Position numbers and translations under genes: made by a program
Source of the DNA: Methanothermococcus thermolithotrophicus DSM 2095
Lineage (GTDB): Archaea; AGJL01; Methanococci; Methanococcales; Methanococcaceae
DNA length: 64,000 bases
Reading direction: 5' to 3'
Assembly: GCF_946463545.1 (NCBI RefSeq)
Contig: NZ_OX296583.1
Span: forward strand, 248,001 to 312,000
Notes under the pieces: generated by a model
Seen by the model: only the letters and a program-made list of their open reading frames with translations
Told to the model about the DNA's origin: nothing
Databases searched by the model: none
Shown here: piece after piece, positions 17,782 to 29,421 of the stretch
Position numbering within the stretch: the first letter of the stretch is position 1
Layout of the letters: every line of letters begins with the position of its first letter

Positions 17782-18018
17782 GTGAAGGTATCATCACATG
17801 AAATGGTTCCGAAACATGAGATAATACCCAAAGAAGAAGTTCCTTTGTTACTCGAAAAATATGGTATAAAGATACAGCAGTTACCTAAAATCTTAGATAC
17901 CGATCCGGTTATTCTTGAAATTGGAGCTGAAATTGGGGATGTTGTCAAAATAACAAGAAAAAGCCCTACCGCAGGAGAAACTACCTCCTATAGGTTGGTT
18001 GTTAAAAAGACCATCTAA
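17782..18018 (+). CDS. rpoH: RNA polymerase subunit H (Rpo5)
   Basis: 78 residues, full length. It is the archaeal equivalent of the C-terminal domain of eukaryotic RPB5, at the downstream jaw of the polymerase. The pattern [34 protein letters not shown] and the C-terminal TSYRLVVKK is typical. The start is GTG with AAGGAGGCC upstream. It is first in the rpoH-B2-B1-A1-A2 operon, which begins after a 245-base AT-rich gap shared with the divergent DUF39 gene. Confidence 0.97.
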   Translation: MKVSSHEMVPKHEIIPKEEVPLLLEKYGIKIQQLPKILDTDPVILEIGAEIGDVVKITRKSPTAGETTSYRLVVKKTI

Positions 18019-18113
18019 CTTTAATATTATTCAGTTTATTATTAAATTTTTTATAAAGTTGTTAATGCCATGAACATATATTATTTTATCATTTAAAAGC
18101 TAAGGGGGAGATC

Positions 18114-19604
18114 ATGGAATCCCGTACGATTGTTGATTCATTTTTTAAGGAAAACACTTTGGTTAAACACCATATAGATTCCTATAACGACTTTGTAGAG
18201 CACAAGATTCAAAAAATAATTGATGAAGTTCACTCTATAGAAACTGAAATACAGGGTAGATACGATATAGTATTTGGAAAGGTTAGAGTAGAAAAACCAG
18301 TAAATAAAGAAGCGGATGGTTCTGTAAAAGAGATAACACCTATGGAAGCGAGAATTAGAAATTTATCATACTCTGCCCCAATATTTTTAGAAATCACACC
18401 TATTATGGGAAAAGATGAAGAAGAGACCTATGGAGAAACCGTTGAAGTGTACATTGGGGAACTTCCAGTTATGCTTGGTTCAAAAATCTGTCACCTCCAT
18501 GGAAAGACTAAAGAAGAACTAATAGCATACGGGGAAGATCCTGAAGATCCACTTGGTTACTTTATAGTAAATGGGTCCGAAAAAGCAGTTGTAGCTCAGG
18601 AGGATTTAATCCCAAACAGAATATTATGTGAAAAAGTAGAGAAAAACGGGAAGATTATTGATATTGCAAAGGTGTTCTCAACAAGGCATGGTTTCAGAGC
18701 CCTTTGTACCGTAGAAAGAAGCTCCGACGGTCTTTTAAATGTTTCATTCCCAGGAATGTCTGGCAGCATACCGTTGGTAATTTTAATGAGAGCTCTTGGA
18801 GCAGAAAGTGATAGACAGATTATTGAAATGATCTCAGACGAACCTTCAGTAGTAATGCAACTTATTGCAAATCTTCAGGAAGCCAGAGAAGAGCATAATA
18901 TATTTACAACAGAAGACGCTCTCGAATATATTGGTAAAAGGGTGGCACCAGGACAGCCAAAAGAGTACAAGTTAAAGAGAGCTGAAACAATCCTATGCAA
19001 CTACCTATTGCCGCACATGGGTGTAGATATAAAAGACCTACCTAAAAAATGTAAATATTTAGGAAGAATGGCCAAAAACGCTATTCAATTATATTTAGGC
19101 CTCAGGGTTGAAGACGACAAGGACCACTATGGAAACAAAAGATTAAAATTGGCTGGAGACCTAATGGAAGATTTATTTAGGCATTCATTTAACCAGTTGG
19201 TAAAGGACATAAAATACCAGCTTGAAAGACAGGCAATAAGAAACAAAGAACCTTCCATTCAAGCTGCAGTTAGAAGTGATGTTTTAACAGAAAGAATGAG
19301 ACATGCAATGGCCACAGGTAACTGGGTCGGCGGTAGAACTGGGGTAAGCCAGTTGTTGGATAGAACCAGTTACTTAGCAACAGTTTCACAGTTAAGAAGG
19401 GTGGTCTCCCCATTATCAAGATCACAACCACATTTCGAGGCAAGGGACTTGCACGCTACACAGTGGGGTAAAATTTGTCCATCAGAAACACCAGAAGGTC
19501 CAAACTGTGGGCTCGTTAAAAACCTTGCTTTAATGTGTAAAGTTACAACTGATGAAGACGATAGCAAAGTTTTAGAGCTATTAAATGAATTAAAACTTCA
19601 ATAA
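18114..19604 (+). CDS. rpoB2: RNA polymerase subunit B'' (Rpo2N)
   Basis: 496 residues, the N-terminal half of the beta subunit that is split in methanogens. Recognisable blocks include YFIVNGSEKAVVAQE, the RPHFEARDLH-like SQPHFEARDLHATQWG and the C-terminal CPSETPEGPNCGLVKNLAL. It forms the lobe and protrusion of the polymerase. ATG 18114 is preceded by GGGGGAGATC. It ends 62 bases before the start of B'. No intein or frame break is seen. Confidence 0.97.
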   Translation: MESRTIVDSFFKENTLVKHHIDSYNDFVEHKIQKIIDEVHSIETEIQGRYDIVFGKVRVEKPVNKEADGSVKEITPMEARIRNLSYSAPIFLEITPIMGKDEEETYGETVEVYIGELPVMLGSKICHLHGKTKEELIAYGEDPEDPLGYFIVNGSEKAVVAQEDLIPNRILCEKVEKNGKIIDIAKVFSTRHGFRALCTVERSSDGLLNVSFPGMSGSIPLVILMRALGAESDRQIIEMISDEPSVVMQLIANLQEAREEHNIFTTEDALEYIGKRVAPGQPKEYKLKRAETILCNYLLPHMGVDIKDLPKKCKYLGRMAKNAIQLYLGLRVEDDKDHYGNKRLKLAGDLMEDLFRHSFNQLVKDIKYQLERQAIRNKEPSIQAAVRSDVLTERMRHAMATGNWVGGRTGVSQLLDRTSYLATVSQLRRVVSPLSRSQPHFEARDLHATQWGKICPSETPEGPNCGLVKNLALMCKVTTDEDDSKVLELLNELKLQ

Positions 19605-19666
19605 TATATCCAATAACTTATTATTTTAATTTATAGGATAACTTAGGTATTAAAAAGGTGAAAACC

Positions 19667-21502
19667 TTGGAAAAAAATGCAAATATTTATGTTAACGGAA
19701 AACTTGTAGATACAACTGATAATCCAGAACAGGTTGTTAAATTTTTAAGAGAAAAGAGGAGAAAGGGGGAGTTATCCCCATTTACTTCAATCTCATTTAA
19801 CGAAGAGAGTAACGATATTCATATATCTACTGATGGCGGTAGGGCTGTTAGGCCCCTCATTGTAGTTGAAAACGGTAAATCTAAATTAACAGAAGAAATC
19901 ATTGAACAACTAAAAAACGGAGAAATTACATTCTCAGATTTAGTAAGTAAGGGAATTATTGAATATTTAGACGCCGAAGAAGAAGAAAACGCATACATTG
20001 CTGTTTATGAGAAAGAATTAACTGAAGAACATACCCACCTGGAGATAGACCCACTGGCTATTTTAGGTATCGGTGCAGGGGTAGCTCCTTATCCAGAACA
20101 CAACTCTGCTCCAAGGATTACAATGGCTGCGGCGATGGGTAAACAGTCATTGGGTATTCCAATGTCCAATATAAAATGGAGAATGGATACGAGAGGTCAC
20201 CTTCTTCACTACCCTCAAGTTCCAATAGTTAGGACTAAACACCAGGAAATTTTAGGATTCGATAAAAGACCTGCAGGGCAAAACTTCGTTGTAGCTGTTA
20301 TGAGTTACGAAGGATACAACATGGAGGATGCCTTTATCATAAACAAAGCTGCCATTGAAAGAGGTTTGGGAAGGAGCACTTTCTTCAGAAGTTATGAAAG
20401 CTTTGAAAAGAGATACCCTGGCGGACAGTTAGATAGATTTGAAATTCCGGAAAAAGGAATAAGGGGCTACAGAGCAGAAGAAGCTTACAGGAATTTAGGT
20501 GATGATGGTTTAATAGAACTAGAATCTGAAGTTAGCTCTGGAGATGTTATCATAGGTAAAACCTCCCCGCCAAGGTTCTTAGAGGAACACGAAATATCAC
20601 TACAAACTAGATCACAGAGAAGAGATACCTCAGTTACCGTAAGACATGGTGAAGAAGGTATTGTCGATTTAGTTGTTTTAAGTGAAACTAAAGAAGGAAA
20701 TAGACTGGCAAAAGTTAGAGTTAGAGACTTAAGAATTCCAGAGCTCGGAGATAAATTTGCTTCAAGACATGGTCAGAAAGGGGTTATTGGTCTTGTAGTT
20801 CCACAGGAAGACCTCCCATTCACAGAAAATGGAATAGTCCCAGATTTAATTATTAACCCGCACGCAATTCCATCAAGGATGACTATCGGACAGGTTCTTG
20901 AGATGATAGGTGGTAAAGTAGGTGCTTTAGAGTGTAGAAGGGTAGATGGAACCATATTCAGCGGAGAAAAAGAATGGGATTTAAGAAGAACCCTTGAAAA
21001 GTATGGATTTAAACACCACGGTAAAGAAGTAATGTACGATGGAAAAACTGGTAAGAAGTTAGAATGCGAAATATTCGTCGGAGTAGCATACTACCAGAAA
21101 TTACACCACTTGGTTGCAGGAAAAATCCATGCAAGAAGTAGGGGACCAATACAAGTTCTTACAAGACAGCCAACTGAAGGTAGGGCAAGAGAAGGTGGTC
21201 TTAGATTTGGAGAAATGGAAAGGGATGTTCTTGTCGGTCACGGTGCGGCTCTCTTGTTAAAAGAAAGGCTTCTTGATGAATCAGATCCATACCAAGACTA
21301 TGTATGTATAAAATGTGGAGAAATTGCAATTTACGACTACAAGAGGGGAATTAAACACTGTCCACTTTGTGGTGAAACCGAAGATATCCAAGATAACAGA
21401 AAAATACCGCCGGTTAAAATGGCTTATGCATTCAAATTACTGTTGGACGAACTCAAAAGTATGGGAATATATCCAAAATTGAAATTAAGGGATAGAGCAT
21501 AA
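19667..21502 (+). CDS. rpoB1: RNA polymerase subunit B' (Rpo2C)
   Basis: About 611 residues, the C-terminal half of the split beta subunit. [15 protein letters not shown], the switch region [33 protein letters not shown] and the zinc finger YVCIKCG...HCPLCGE appear in order. It carries the wall, hybrid-binding and clamp-anchor parts. I prefer the TTG at 19667, 5 bases after GGTGA; the GTG at 19658 lies inside that ribosome site. It is 62 bases downstream of B''. Confidence 0.96.
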   Translation: MEKNANIYVNGKLVDTTDNPEQVVKFLREKRRKGELSPFTSISFNEESNDIHISTDGGRAVRPLIVVENGKSKLTEEIIEQLKNGEITFSDLVSKGIIEYLDAEEEENAYIAVYEKELTEEHTHLEIDPLAILGIGAGVAPYPEHNSAPRITMAAAMGKQSLGIPMSNIKWRMDTRGHLLHYPQVPIVRTKHQEILGFDKRPAGQNFVVAVMSYEGYNMEDAFIINKAAIERGLGRSTFFRSYESFEKRYPGGQLDRFEIPEKGIRGYRAEEAYRNLGDDGLIELESEVSSGDVIIGKTSPPRFLEEHEISLQTRSQRRDTSVTVRHGEEGIVDLVVLSETKEGNRLAKVRVRDLRIPELGDKFASRHGQKGVIGLVVPQEDLPFTENGIVPDLIINPHAIPSRMTIGQVLEMIGGKVGALECRRVDGTIFSGEKEWDLRRTLEKYGFKHHGKEVMYDGKTGKKLECEIFVGVAYYQKLHHLVAGKIHARSRGPIQVLTRQPTEGRAREGGLRFGEMERDVLVGHGAALLLKERLLDESDPYQDYVCIKCGEIAIYDYKRGIKHCPLCGETEDIQDNRKIPPVKMAYAFKLLLDELKSMGIYPKLKLRDRA

Positions 21503-21597
21503 TTACTTAAAATTACTTTAATTACTTAACTACTTAATTTCCCATACTTTGAAAGTAAAACATGGTCATAAGATCTAAAAACCCTGATGGTGAAATA

Positions 21598-24267
21598 ATG
21601 GATAAATTCGATATTCCAAAAGAAATTGGAGAACTTATATTTGGTTTACTATCCCCAGAATATACTAGAACCATGTCCTGTGCGAAAATTGTAACTGCAG
21701 ACACTTATGATGATGACGGCTACCCCATTGATGGCGGATTGATGGACACCAGATTAGGGGTTATTGATCCAGGTTTGGTTTGTAAAACATGTGGCGGTAG
21801 AGTTGGAACCTGTCCAGGACATTTTGGTCATATTGAACTCTCAAAACCGGTTATTCATATAGGGTTCGCAAAAGATATTTACAAAATTTTAAAGGCCGTA
21901 TGTCCTCACTGTGGTAAGGTTGCAATAGGGGACTTAAAAAGGATGGAATACCTTGAAAAAATGAAAAAATTGGAAGAAGAAGGCGGTGACAAATGGACAC
22001 TTTGCGATGAGATATTAAAAGAAGCCGCAAAAGGTACCGTATGTCCATCCTGTGGTGAAGTTAAATATGATATCAAGTATGACAAGCCAACAACATACTA
22101 CCAAATTGATGGAAAACACCAAAAACGGCTGACAGCTTCGGAAGTTAGGGAAATCCTTGAAAAAATACCTAATGAAGATTGCATACTATTGGGGATAAAT
22201 CCAGAAGTTGCTAGGCCAGAATGGATGGTATTAACCGTTCTCCCAGTACCTCCGGTTACAGTAAGACCTTCAATTACCCTGGAAAGCGGGGAAAGAAGTG
22301 AAGACGATTTAACCCACAAACTCGTTGATATTATAAGAATTAATCAAAGGTTAGAAGAAAACATTGATGGTGGAGCTCCAAACTTAATTATTGAAGACCT
22401 TTGGGATTTGTTACAATACCACGTAAACACGTACTTTGATAATGAAGCTCCAGGAATACCGCCTGCAAGACACAGAAGTGGAAGACCGTTAAGGACACTT
22501 GCTCAAAGATTGAAAGGTAAAGAAGGAAGATTTAGACATAACTTAGCAGGTAAAAGGGTTAACTTCTCTGCGAGGACTGTTATCTCACCAGATCCATGTT
22601 TAAGTATTAACGAAGTTGGAGTTCCGGAAATGATTGCAAAGGAACTAACTGTTCCAGAAAAAGTTACAAAGCATAATATGGAGAAAATAAGGGAGCTCCT
22701 TAGAAACAGTCCAGATAAACCTCCAGGTATTAACTACATTATAAAGAAAATTAGAATGAAAGATGGAAAAGAAGAAGAATTAAAGATAAAAATAACCGAT
22801 AAAAACAGAGACCATTGGATTGAAAATATCGAAGAAGGAATGATTGTTGAAAGACATCTAATGGATGGAGATATTGTACTTTACAACAGGCAGCCTTCAC
22901 TTCACAGAATGTCAATTATGGCCCATAAAGTTAAGGTATTACCTTACAGAACATTTAGACACAACCTATGTGTATGTCCTCCTTACAACGCGGACTTCGA
23001 TGGGGACGAGATGAACCTTCACGTTCCACAATCAGAAGAAGCCATAGCAGAAGCTGAAAGTTTAATGCTTGTAGAAAAACATATCATATCCCCAAGATTC
23101 GGAGGACCTATTATTGGGGCAATTCACGACTTCATCTCTGGAGCATACATCTTAACAAGTTCCTACTTTACAAAAGATGAAGCTTCAATCATACTAAGAG
23201 GGGCAGGGCTTAAGGCTGAGTTAGGAGAACCGGATATTGTTAAGGATGGAGTACCCTTGTACTGTGGAAAAAAACTCTTCAGTAAAACCTTGCCTGAAGG
23301 ATTGAGCTTAAAATATAGGGCAAAAATATGTAAGAAATGTGACGAATGTAAATTTGAAGAATGTGAACATGATGCCTATGTTGTAATCAAAAACGGCCAG
23401 TTGATAAAAGGTGTTATCGATAAAAACGGATACGGTTCTGAAGCAGGTATCATCCTAAACATGGTTGTTAAAGAGTTTGGATCAGAAGCTGCAAGGAGAT
23501 TCTTGGATACTGCAACAAAGATGGCCATAAGAGCATTTATGATAAAAGGGTTCACAACAGGTATTGATGACGAGGATATTCCAGAAAGTGCAATTGAAGA
23601 AATTCAAAGAGCTCTGGACAAGGCAGAGGAAGAAGTTGAAGAAATCATTGCTCAATATGAAAATGGTACATTGGAACCATTACCTGGTAGAGGCTTAGAA
23701 GAATCTAGGGAAGCATATATCATGCAAATCCTAGGTAAGGCAAGGGATGAAGCAGGTAAAATTGCAGAGAAATATTTAAGTAAAGACAACCATGCGGCAC
23801 TGATGGCTAGAACCGGTGCAAGAGGTTCATTGTTAAACATTACAATGATGGCAGGTTGTGTCGGTCAGCAGTCAGTTAGGGGAGGTAGGATCTTCAGAGG
23901 TTACAGAGGAAGAACATTACCTCACTTTGAGAAAGGTAGCTTAACAGCGAAATCACATGGTTTCGTTAGGAGCTGCTATAAAAAAGGACTTTCACCTACA
24001 GAGTACTTCTTCCACGCGATGGGAGGTAGGGAAGGTCTTGTCGACCAGGCTGTGAGAACTGCTCAGTCAGGTTACATGCAAAGAAGACTGGTTAACGCAC
24101 TTCAGGATATCAAAGCAGAATATGACGGTACTGTAAGGGATTCAAGAGGATTAATTGTCCAGTTTGAATACGGGGAAGATTTAGTAGATCCATCAAAGGC
24201 AGATCATGGAAAAGGAGTAGATTTAGAGAAAATAATTACAAAAGTTAAATCAAAGTATGAAAACTAA
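21598..24267 (+). CDS. rpoA1: RNA polymerase subunit A' (Rpo1N)
   Basis: About 889 residues, the N-terminal part of the split largest subunit. It has the clamp zinc sites (CKTCGGRVGTCPGHFGHIEL; CPHCGK), LAGKRVNFSARTVISPDP and the catalytic metal motif YNADFDGDEMNLHVPQ, whose three Asp bind Mg2+ at the active site. The bridge-helix/trigger region MARTGARGSLLNITMMAG is near the end. ATG 21598 has GGTGAAATA upstream; a reading from 21562 would add 12 residues without a site. No intein, unlike some relatives. Confidence 0.97.
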   Translation: MDKFDIPKEIGELIFGLLSPEYTRTMSCAKIVTADTYDDDGYPIDGGLMDTRLGVIDPGLVCKTCGGRVGTCPGHFGHIELSKPVIHIGFAKDIYKILKAVCPHCGKVAIGDLKRMEYLEKMKKLEEEGGDKWTLCDEILKEAAKGTVCPSCGEVKYDIKYDKPTTYYQIDGKHQKRLTASEVREILEKIPNEDCILLGINPEVARPEWMVLTVLPVPPVTVRPSITLESGERSEDDLTHKLVDIIRINQRLEENIDGGAPNLIIEDLWDLLQYHVNTYFDNEAPGIPPARHRSGRPLRTLAQRLKGKEGRFRHNLAGKRVNFSARTVISPDPCLSINEVGVPEMIAKELTVPEKVTKHNMEKIRELLRNSPDKPPGINYIIKKIRMKDGKEEELKIKITDKNRDHWIENIEEGMIVERHLMDGDIVLYNRQPSLHRMSIMAHKVKVLPYRTFRHNLCVCPPYNADFDGDEMNLHVPQSEEAIAEAESLMLVEKHIISPRFGGPIIGAIHDFISGAYILTSSYFTKDEASIILRGAGLKAELGEPDIVKDGVPLYCGKKLFSKTLPEGLSLKYRAKICKKCDECKFEECEHDAYVVIKNGQLIKGVIDKNGYGSEAGIILNMVVKEFGSEAARRFLDTATKMAIRAFMIKGFTTGIDDEDIPESAIEEIQRALDKAEEEVEEIIAQYENGTLEPLPGRGLEESREAYIMQILGKARDEAGKIAEKYLSKDNHAALMARTGARGSLLNITMMAGCVGQQSVRGGRIFRGYRGRTLPHFEKGSLTAKSHGFVRSCYKKGLSPTEYFFHAMGGREGLVDQAVRTAQSGYMQRRLVNALQDIKAEYDGTVRDSRGLIVQFEYGEDLVDPSKADHGKGVDLEKIITKVKSKYEN

Positions 24268-24366
24268 ATTTAAAACAATAATGTAGCTCAAATCCTTAAG
24301 AGATGCCTATAATTTATTCTTTTATTTTAATTATCCCCCTTTATTTAATTTAAGATGGTGAAATAA

Positions 24367-25539
<1,173 letters not shown>

Positions 25540-25779
25540 CATTTTACAATTATTTCTCTTTAGTTCATTCCTTTATTACACATATAATATTGTGAGCTCA
25601 TATATTATTTTTTGATTGGTGGTTATCAAACTCTTGATAATCTTTATTCAACATTTATCATTTCATTGGATATATAGAAAACTTAATTTTTCGAAATTTT
25701 AAGAATTCATTTAAATCAAAGCCTAGTAATTATCTTTTTTTCATTGTCAAAATTAAATTAACAATAAAAGTTAAATGTT
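25540..25779. other. Gene-free gap at the end of the RNA polymerase operon
   Basis: 240 AT-rich bases between convergent rpoA2 and the DUF389 gene. A short T-rich run (ATTATTTTTTGATTGG) and a weak inverted pairing around TATCAAACTCTTGATA could end transcription. No gene is seen. By gene order this is the left junction of the proposed inversion. Confidence 0.4.
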
Positions 25780-26760
25780 TTATCTAAAAACAGTGATTAA
25801 CATAATAAGCATAATTAAAAGGCTCATCCATACGGATATTGCAATAATTGTCAGTTTTCTAGCTTTTTCTCTTTCCCACCACTTATATGGTGATATGCCA
25901 TACAAAAAGAAAAGTAAAACTGATGAAAGGTTTATAGATATTATATTTGCAATAAACAATAGCAGTATTGGAATTGATTCAATATAATAGCCTGCCCCAA
26001 CGGAGAGCCCAAAAGCTACCAAGGGAGGCAGTAAAGCTATTGCTATCATAACTCCTACTACTGCAGAAGAAATTCCAGATATTGTGGATATGGCCCCAAC
26101 TATACCTGCCGCCAGAGCGATTATGACCTGCTCTATATCTAAGTTCATCCTCGAAGAAATTTGTGGATTTGCAGGAGTTATGGGTAAAAAGTGCCCTAGA
26201 ACTATGGATAATATTAAAACGATTCCCGTTCCTAACAAAAGGTTTTTTATTGATTTTTTTGCAAGATTACTATCTGCTACAGTTATGGAATAAGATAATG
26301 CTATGTTAGGGGATAAAAGTGGGGCGATTATCATAGATCCTATAATCACTGCAACATCATTTTTCCATATACCAATAGATGCCACAATTGCAGATAATAC
26401 TATCATTAAAAAATACTCTTTTGAAATGTTTGTTGTTTCATACATTTTTCCATATATTTCTTGACGAGAGAGTCTTTCCGGTATGTTACCATTTTTTTCA
26501 GTAGGTTCTTCAATTACTTCAGGTACGGTAGTTGTAGGTTGAAATACGATTATTCTAAATTTGGAGCCACCATATTGATTGTTTAGTTTATCCACTATTT
26601 TTTCAGTACTTTTTAGTGTTGTGAGTATTCTTATAAGGGTATAGTTGGCTTCTTCTTCCACATGCGTCCAAATAATATCCAACTGATCGTCTTTGACAAT
26701 ACCATCAAGACCTGCAAAAATGTGTTTTGGAATATAACATTCAATAAGACGGAGCTTCAA
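25780..26760 (-). CDS. DUF389 membrane protein
   Basis: 326 residues. The first ~115 residues form a soluble, ferredoxin-like N-terminal part; from about residue 115 on there are six or so hydrophobic helices (for example FLMIVLSAIVASIGI, VAVIIGSMIIAPLLSP, IALLPPLVAFGLSVG). The GSMIIAPLLSP and ALLPPLVAFG motifs are the signature of the DUF389/TIGR00341 family, whose function is unknown. The start is TTG with GGGGGATTATT upstream. It is a lone minus-strand gene between the RNA polymerase and hydrogenase operons. Confidence 0.88.
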   Translation of the reverse strand: MKLRLIECYIPKHIFAGLDGIVKDDQLDIIWTHVEEEANYTLIRILTTLKSTEKIVDKLNNQYGGSKFRIIVFQPTTTVPEVIEEPTEKNGNIPERLSRQEIYGKMYETTNISKEYFLMIVLSAIVASIGIWKNDVAVIIGSMIIAPLLSPNIALSYSITVADSNLAKKSIKNLLLGTGIVLILSIVLGHFLPITPANPQISSRMNLDIEQVIIALAAGIVGAISTISGISSAVVGVMIAIALLPPLVAFGLSVGAGYYIESIPILLLFIANIISINLSSVLLFFLYGISPYKWWEREKARKLTIIAISVWMSLLIMLIMLITVFR

Positions 26761-26922
26761 AATAATCCCCCAATTAAATTAACATATTTAAAATAGTGGA
26801 ACCAACCATCATAAAAACTTATCTTAAAAACCATGGTTGTTTGATTTTCTTGTAAATAATTAAAAAGAGAATTATGCAGGGATATGATTGTTAGAATGGG
26901 ATATCCTTTTAGAGATGACAAA

Positions 26923-27049
26923 CCAACCTTTAGAAAAGGTTGGATCCAAAGAATGCACTACCTCGTTTTACTTGGCGTGCCTTTAGGTAGTTAATAAGGA
27001 ACTGGTAATCCAATCTCCTTCCAACCTTTAAAAAAGGTTGGATCCAAAG
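26923..27049. repeat. Two copies of a CCAACC hairpin with duplicated frhB 3' end between them
   Basis: Hairpin CCAACCTTT-ag-AAAAGGTTGG followed by ATCCAAAG at 26923-26951 is repeated at 27021-27049. Between them, 26992-27014 repeats 23 bases identical to the frhB 3' end at 27059-27081, and ACTACCT...AGGTAGT forms another stem. A related structure lies at 51728-51784. The whole stretch follows the frhB stop and may also end the hydrogenase transcript. Confidence 0.75.
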
Positions 27050-27057
27050 TAAAGATT

Positions 27058-27906
27058 CTAATAAGGAACTGGTAATCCAATTTCTTTTCTATGTTCGATT
27101 TCTTTTGCGTTTTTCTCTTTTTTAGTTAGTGATAGTTTCTCAACTAATCCTAAACCAGGTTTAACTTCTTCTATTGGTTTAACTTCCAATGCTCCGGCTT
27201 CAACCATTTTGTTAAAGAACTCTTCTCCTTGAGCAGTTCTTATGAATACTGTACTCCAGCCATCTGGGCTTCCCACCGAACCTGTGGAAATATCAGCCAA
27301 TTCAGCTGTGTAATCCATACATACGTGGCAGGATTGTTGTTCGTATGGGTGGGTTTCTTTTAATTTGATGGATTTAACATCTCCCCATTTGGAATATACC
27401 CAGAATTTACCTTTTCCAATATCAGTTTTAGCAACATCTTCCATCTTTATTCCACAGTGTTCCTCGATGATGGTTTTCATACCATTGTATGGGAAGTTTT
27501 CCATACAGAATATTCCCACAATTAATGCCAGTTTATCAGGAACGTGCCTAAATCCTATAGGATATTTCATTAATTTTCTAGTTGCAATTATTTGGCATGG
27601 AGTTCCAACAACTCCAAGTTTTTCACATCCATACTCTCTAACTGCACTCTTTATCACACTTATAGTTGGACAGACTGTGTATTTGGTTCCAGCAGCCTCT
27701 AAAACTTCATCAACTGTTGTTGCAACTTTAGGAGTTGTTTGTAATTTGTCATCTTTATCTGCAACAATAACACCATCCAAGAGGCCATTTTCCAAACCGT
27801 ATATATATGCGGCTGAAACAATACCTCCATCTTGACATTTTTTCAGTATGGTTTTATCTGCAGCTCTTGCAGATACCACAGTTTTATACTTTCCAAAGGG
27901 ATCCAT
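27058..27906 (-). CDS. frhB: F420-reducing hydrogenase beta subunit
   Basis: 282 residues, full length. It carries FAD and a [4Fe-4S] cluster and passes electrons from the hydrogenase core to coenzyme F420. FrhB family features include [33 protein letters not shown] and the Cys-containing [14 protein letters not shown]. The ATG follows GGTGATTAA. It is last in the A-D-G-B operon. Its final codons are partly duplicated just downstream. Confidence 0.95.
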
Positions 27907-28000
27907 TTAATCACCTTTTTAATTTTTAAGAAGTAATTGCTGGATCTTTTCCGAGCGAAGTAATCAAAAATCTACCCCAGATTTCCACCTATGTATTATA

Positions 28001-28687
28001 TTATTCTATTTCCTTGATAATCTCAGGACATCTTATCCTTGGACATTGTACGCTGCATGCTCCACATTTAATACATATATCTTTTATGACGTTTGGTCTT
28101 CCGTCAAGCATCTCCACAGCTCTTGTAGGGCATGATGCTGCACATGTTCCGCATCCCATACAAAGGGACTTGTTGATAACTTTAACTAATAAGTCGCAAC
28201 CACAAGCACCACTTCCATGCTTTGCGAGCTCTGCATATGGTTCTAAGTATTCCATATCTCCGTTTAAAGCTGCATTTATAACTGCTACAATGGCTTCAGG
28301 TGATGGAGGACATCCTGGAATTGCTATGTCACATTTTACAACTTCAGTTAATGGTGCAAAGGCGTCGTGAACTGGTTTTGACATTTGGTTTCCTTTGCAG
28401 AATCTTGTAATGTTGCCACTTGCTGCACAAGCCCCTAATGCCACTAAAATTTTTGCTTTCTTTCTACATTCTAATGCTGTTTCTAATGCGTGGTGATCGT
28501 TTAAGCAGACACTACCTTCAAGTAATATTATATCAACATCGTCAGGAATTTCTCTAACATCCGCTAATGTCTGAGAGTAAACTAAATCAATTTGACCCAA
28601 TACATCTAAAAGTTTTTCATAGGTGTCAGCTAAGGAGACTAGACACCCACAGCAACTACTTAATTGGACGTGGGCAACCTTTAACAT
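28001..28687 (-). CDS. frhG: F420-reducing hydrogenase gamma (small) subunit
   Basis: 228 residues. It carries three Fe-S clusters linking the NiFe site to FrhB. Proximal-cluster Cys are seen in [20 protein letters not shown] and [10 protein letters not shown]; the C-terminal [12 protein letters not shown] and [12 protein letters not shown] bind two more [4Fe-4S] clusters. No twin-arginine signal, so the enzyme is cytoplasmic. The ATG follows a GGAGGAGA site, 27 bases after frhD. Confidence 0.95.
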   Translation of the reverse strand: MLKVAHVQLSSCCGCLVSLADTYEKLLDVLGQIDLVYSQTLADVREIPDDVDIILLEGSVCLNDHHALETALECRKKAKILVALGACAASGNITRFCKGNQMSKPVHDAFAPLTEVVKCDIAIPGCPPSPEAIVAVINAALNGDMEYLEPYAELAKHGSGACGCDLLVKVINKSLCMGCGTCAASCPTRAVEMLDGRPNVIKDICIKCGACSVQCPRIRCPEIIKEIE

Positions 28688-28714
28688 GATTTCTCCTCCT
28701 TATAATTGATCGGG

Positions 28715-29263
28715 TTAATTTCCCCTCAAGTACTCCAATATAATATCTACCGCCTTATCTACGGCCTTTTCAACTTCTTCACTTAACTCAAGTACCACAT
28801 CAGGTTCTGAAATATATTTTGCCTGACAACCCACAACGATTAACTCAATTCCATACTGGTTACAGACTCGTTTTAAAGTGGTCGATAGTGGCCAGTCGTG
28901 AATATCCAATTTGTTATGTTCTGGGCCAGGTAAGTCTTCTTCTTTTAGTATTTTGATCTCTCCAGGTTTTAAACCAAAGTCTATAACATCAACTACAACG
29001 ATCCTTTCTGTTTTTGAATCATCGTCGATTAATGTAAGAACTTGCTGAGGAGCTCCTGCACCTGCATCAACAAGTGCAATATCTTTTTTTTCTTCATCAG
29101 ATAATACTTCATTTAATTTTTCAAGTACATGAACACTGAAGCCATCATCTGCGAATAATATATTTCCGCAGGCTAAAACCATATTTTTCTTTTTTAAATA
29201 GGATGGTGTGAGATCAAATTCTTCAATATCGTTAAATGAATTTTCGTCTAATGAAATACCCAT
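28715..29263 (-). CDS. frhD: Hydrogenase maturation endopeptidase
   Basis: 182 residues. It trims the C-terminal peptide of the large subunit after nickel insertion. Family motif [17 protein letters not shown] (GNxLxxDDGxG type, with the Ni-sensing Asp/Glu) is at about 30-46, and [14 protein letters not shown] matches the second conserved Asp region. The ATG follows GGTGAAAATAT. It sits between frhA and frhG; the gap to frhA carries the SECIS element. Confidence 0.93.
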   Translation of the reverse strand: MGISLDENSFNDIEEFDLTPSYLKKKNMVLACGNILFADDGFSVHVLEKLNEVLSDEEKKDIALVDAGAGAPQQVLTLIDDDSKTERIVVVDVIDFGLKPGEIKILKEEDLPGPEHNKLDIHDWPLSTTLKRVCNQYGIELIVVGCQAKYISEPDVVLELSEEVEKAVDKAVDIILEYLRGN

Positions 29264-29368
29264 ATATTTTCACCAAATAATAAAACCGTAAGGTGGTTTT
29301 ATTGAAGTTATTCTAAATATAATGTATAATATGTTTCAATGATAATTTTGACACAATCGCATTTTGGT

Positions 29369-29404
29369 CTCTCTCCAGGTCCCATTTGGGTTTCCTTTCG
29401 AGAT
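29369..29404 (-). promoter_or_regulatory. SECIS element in the frhA 3' untranslated region
   Basis: On the minus strand, about 20 bases after the frhA stop, a hairpin forms: TCTC pairs with GAGA at the base, AGG pairs with CCT, then an internal loop with GAA(A) on the 5' side and a single A on the 3' side, then CCC pairs with GGG around the loop AAAT. A GAA/A asymmetric loop below a short GC stem is the archaeal SECIS signature, and archaeal SECIS elements lie in the 3' untranslated region as here. Confidence 0.85.
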
Positions 29405-29421
29405 CATCCCTTTTTTGGAAT

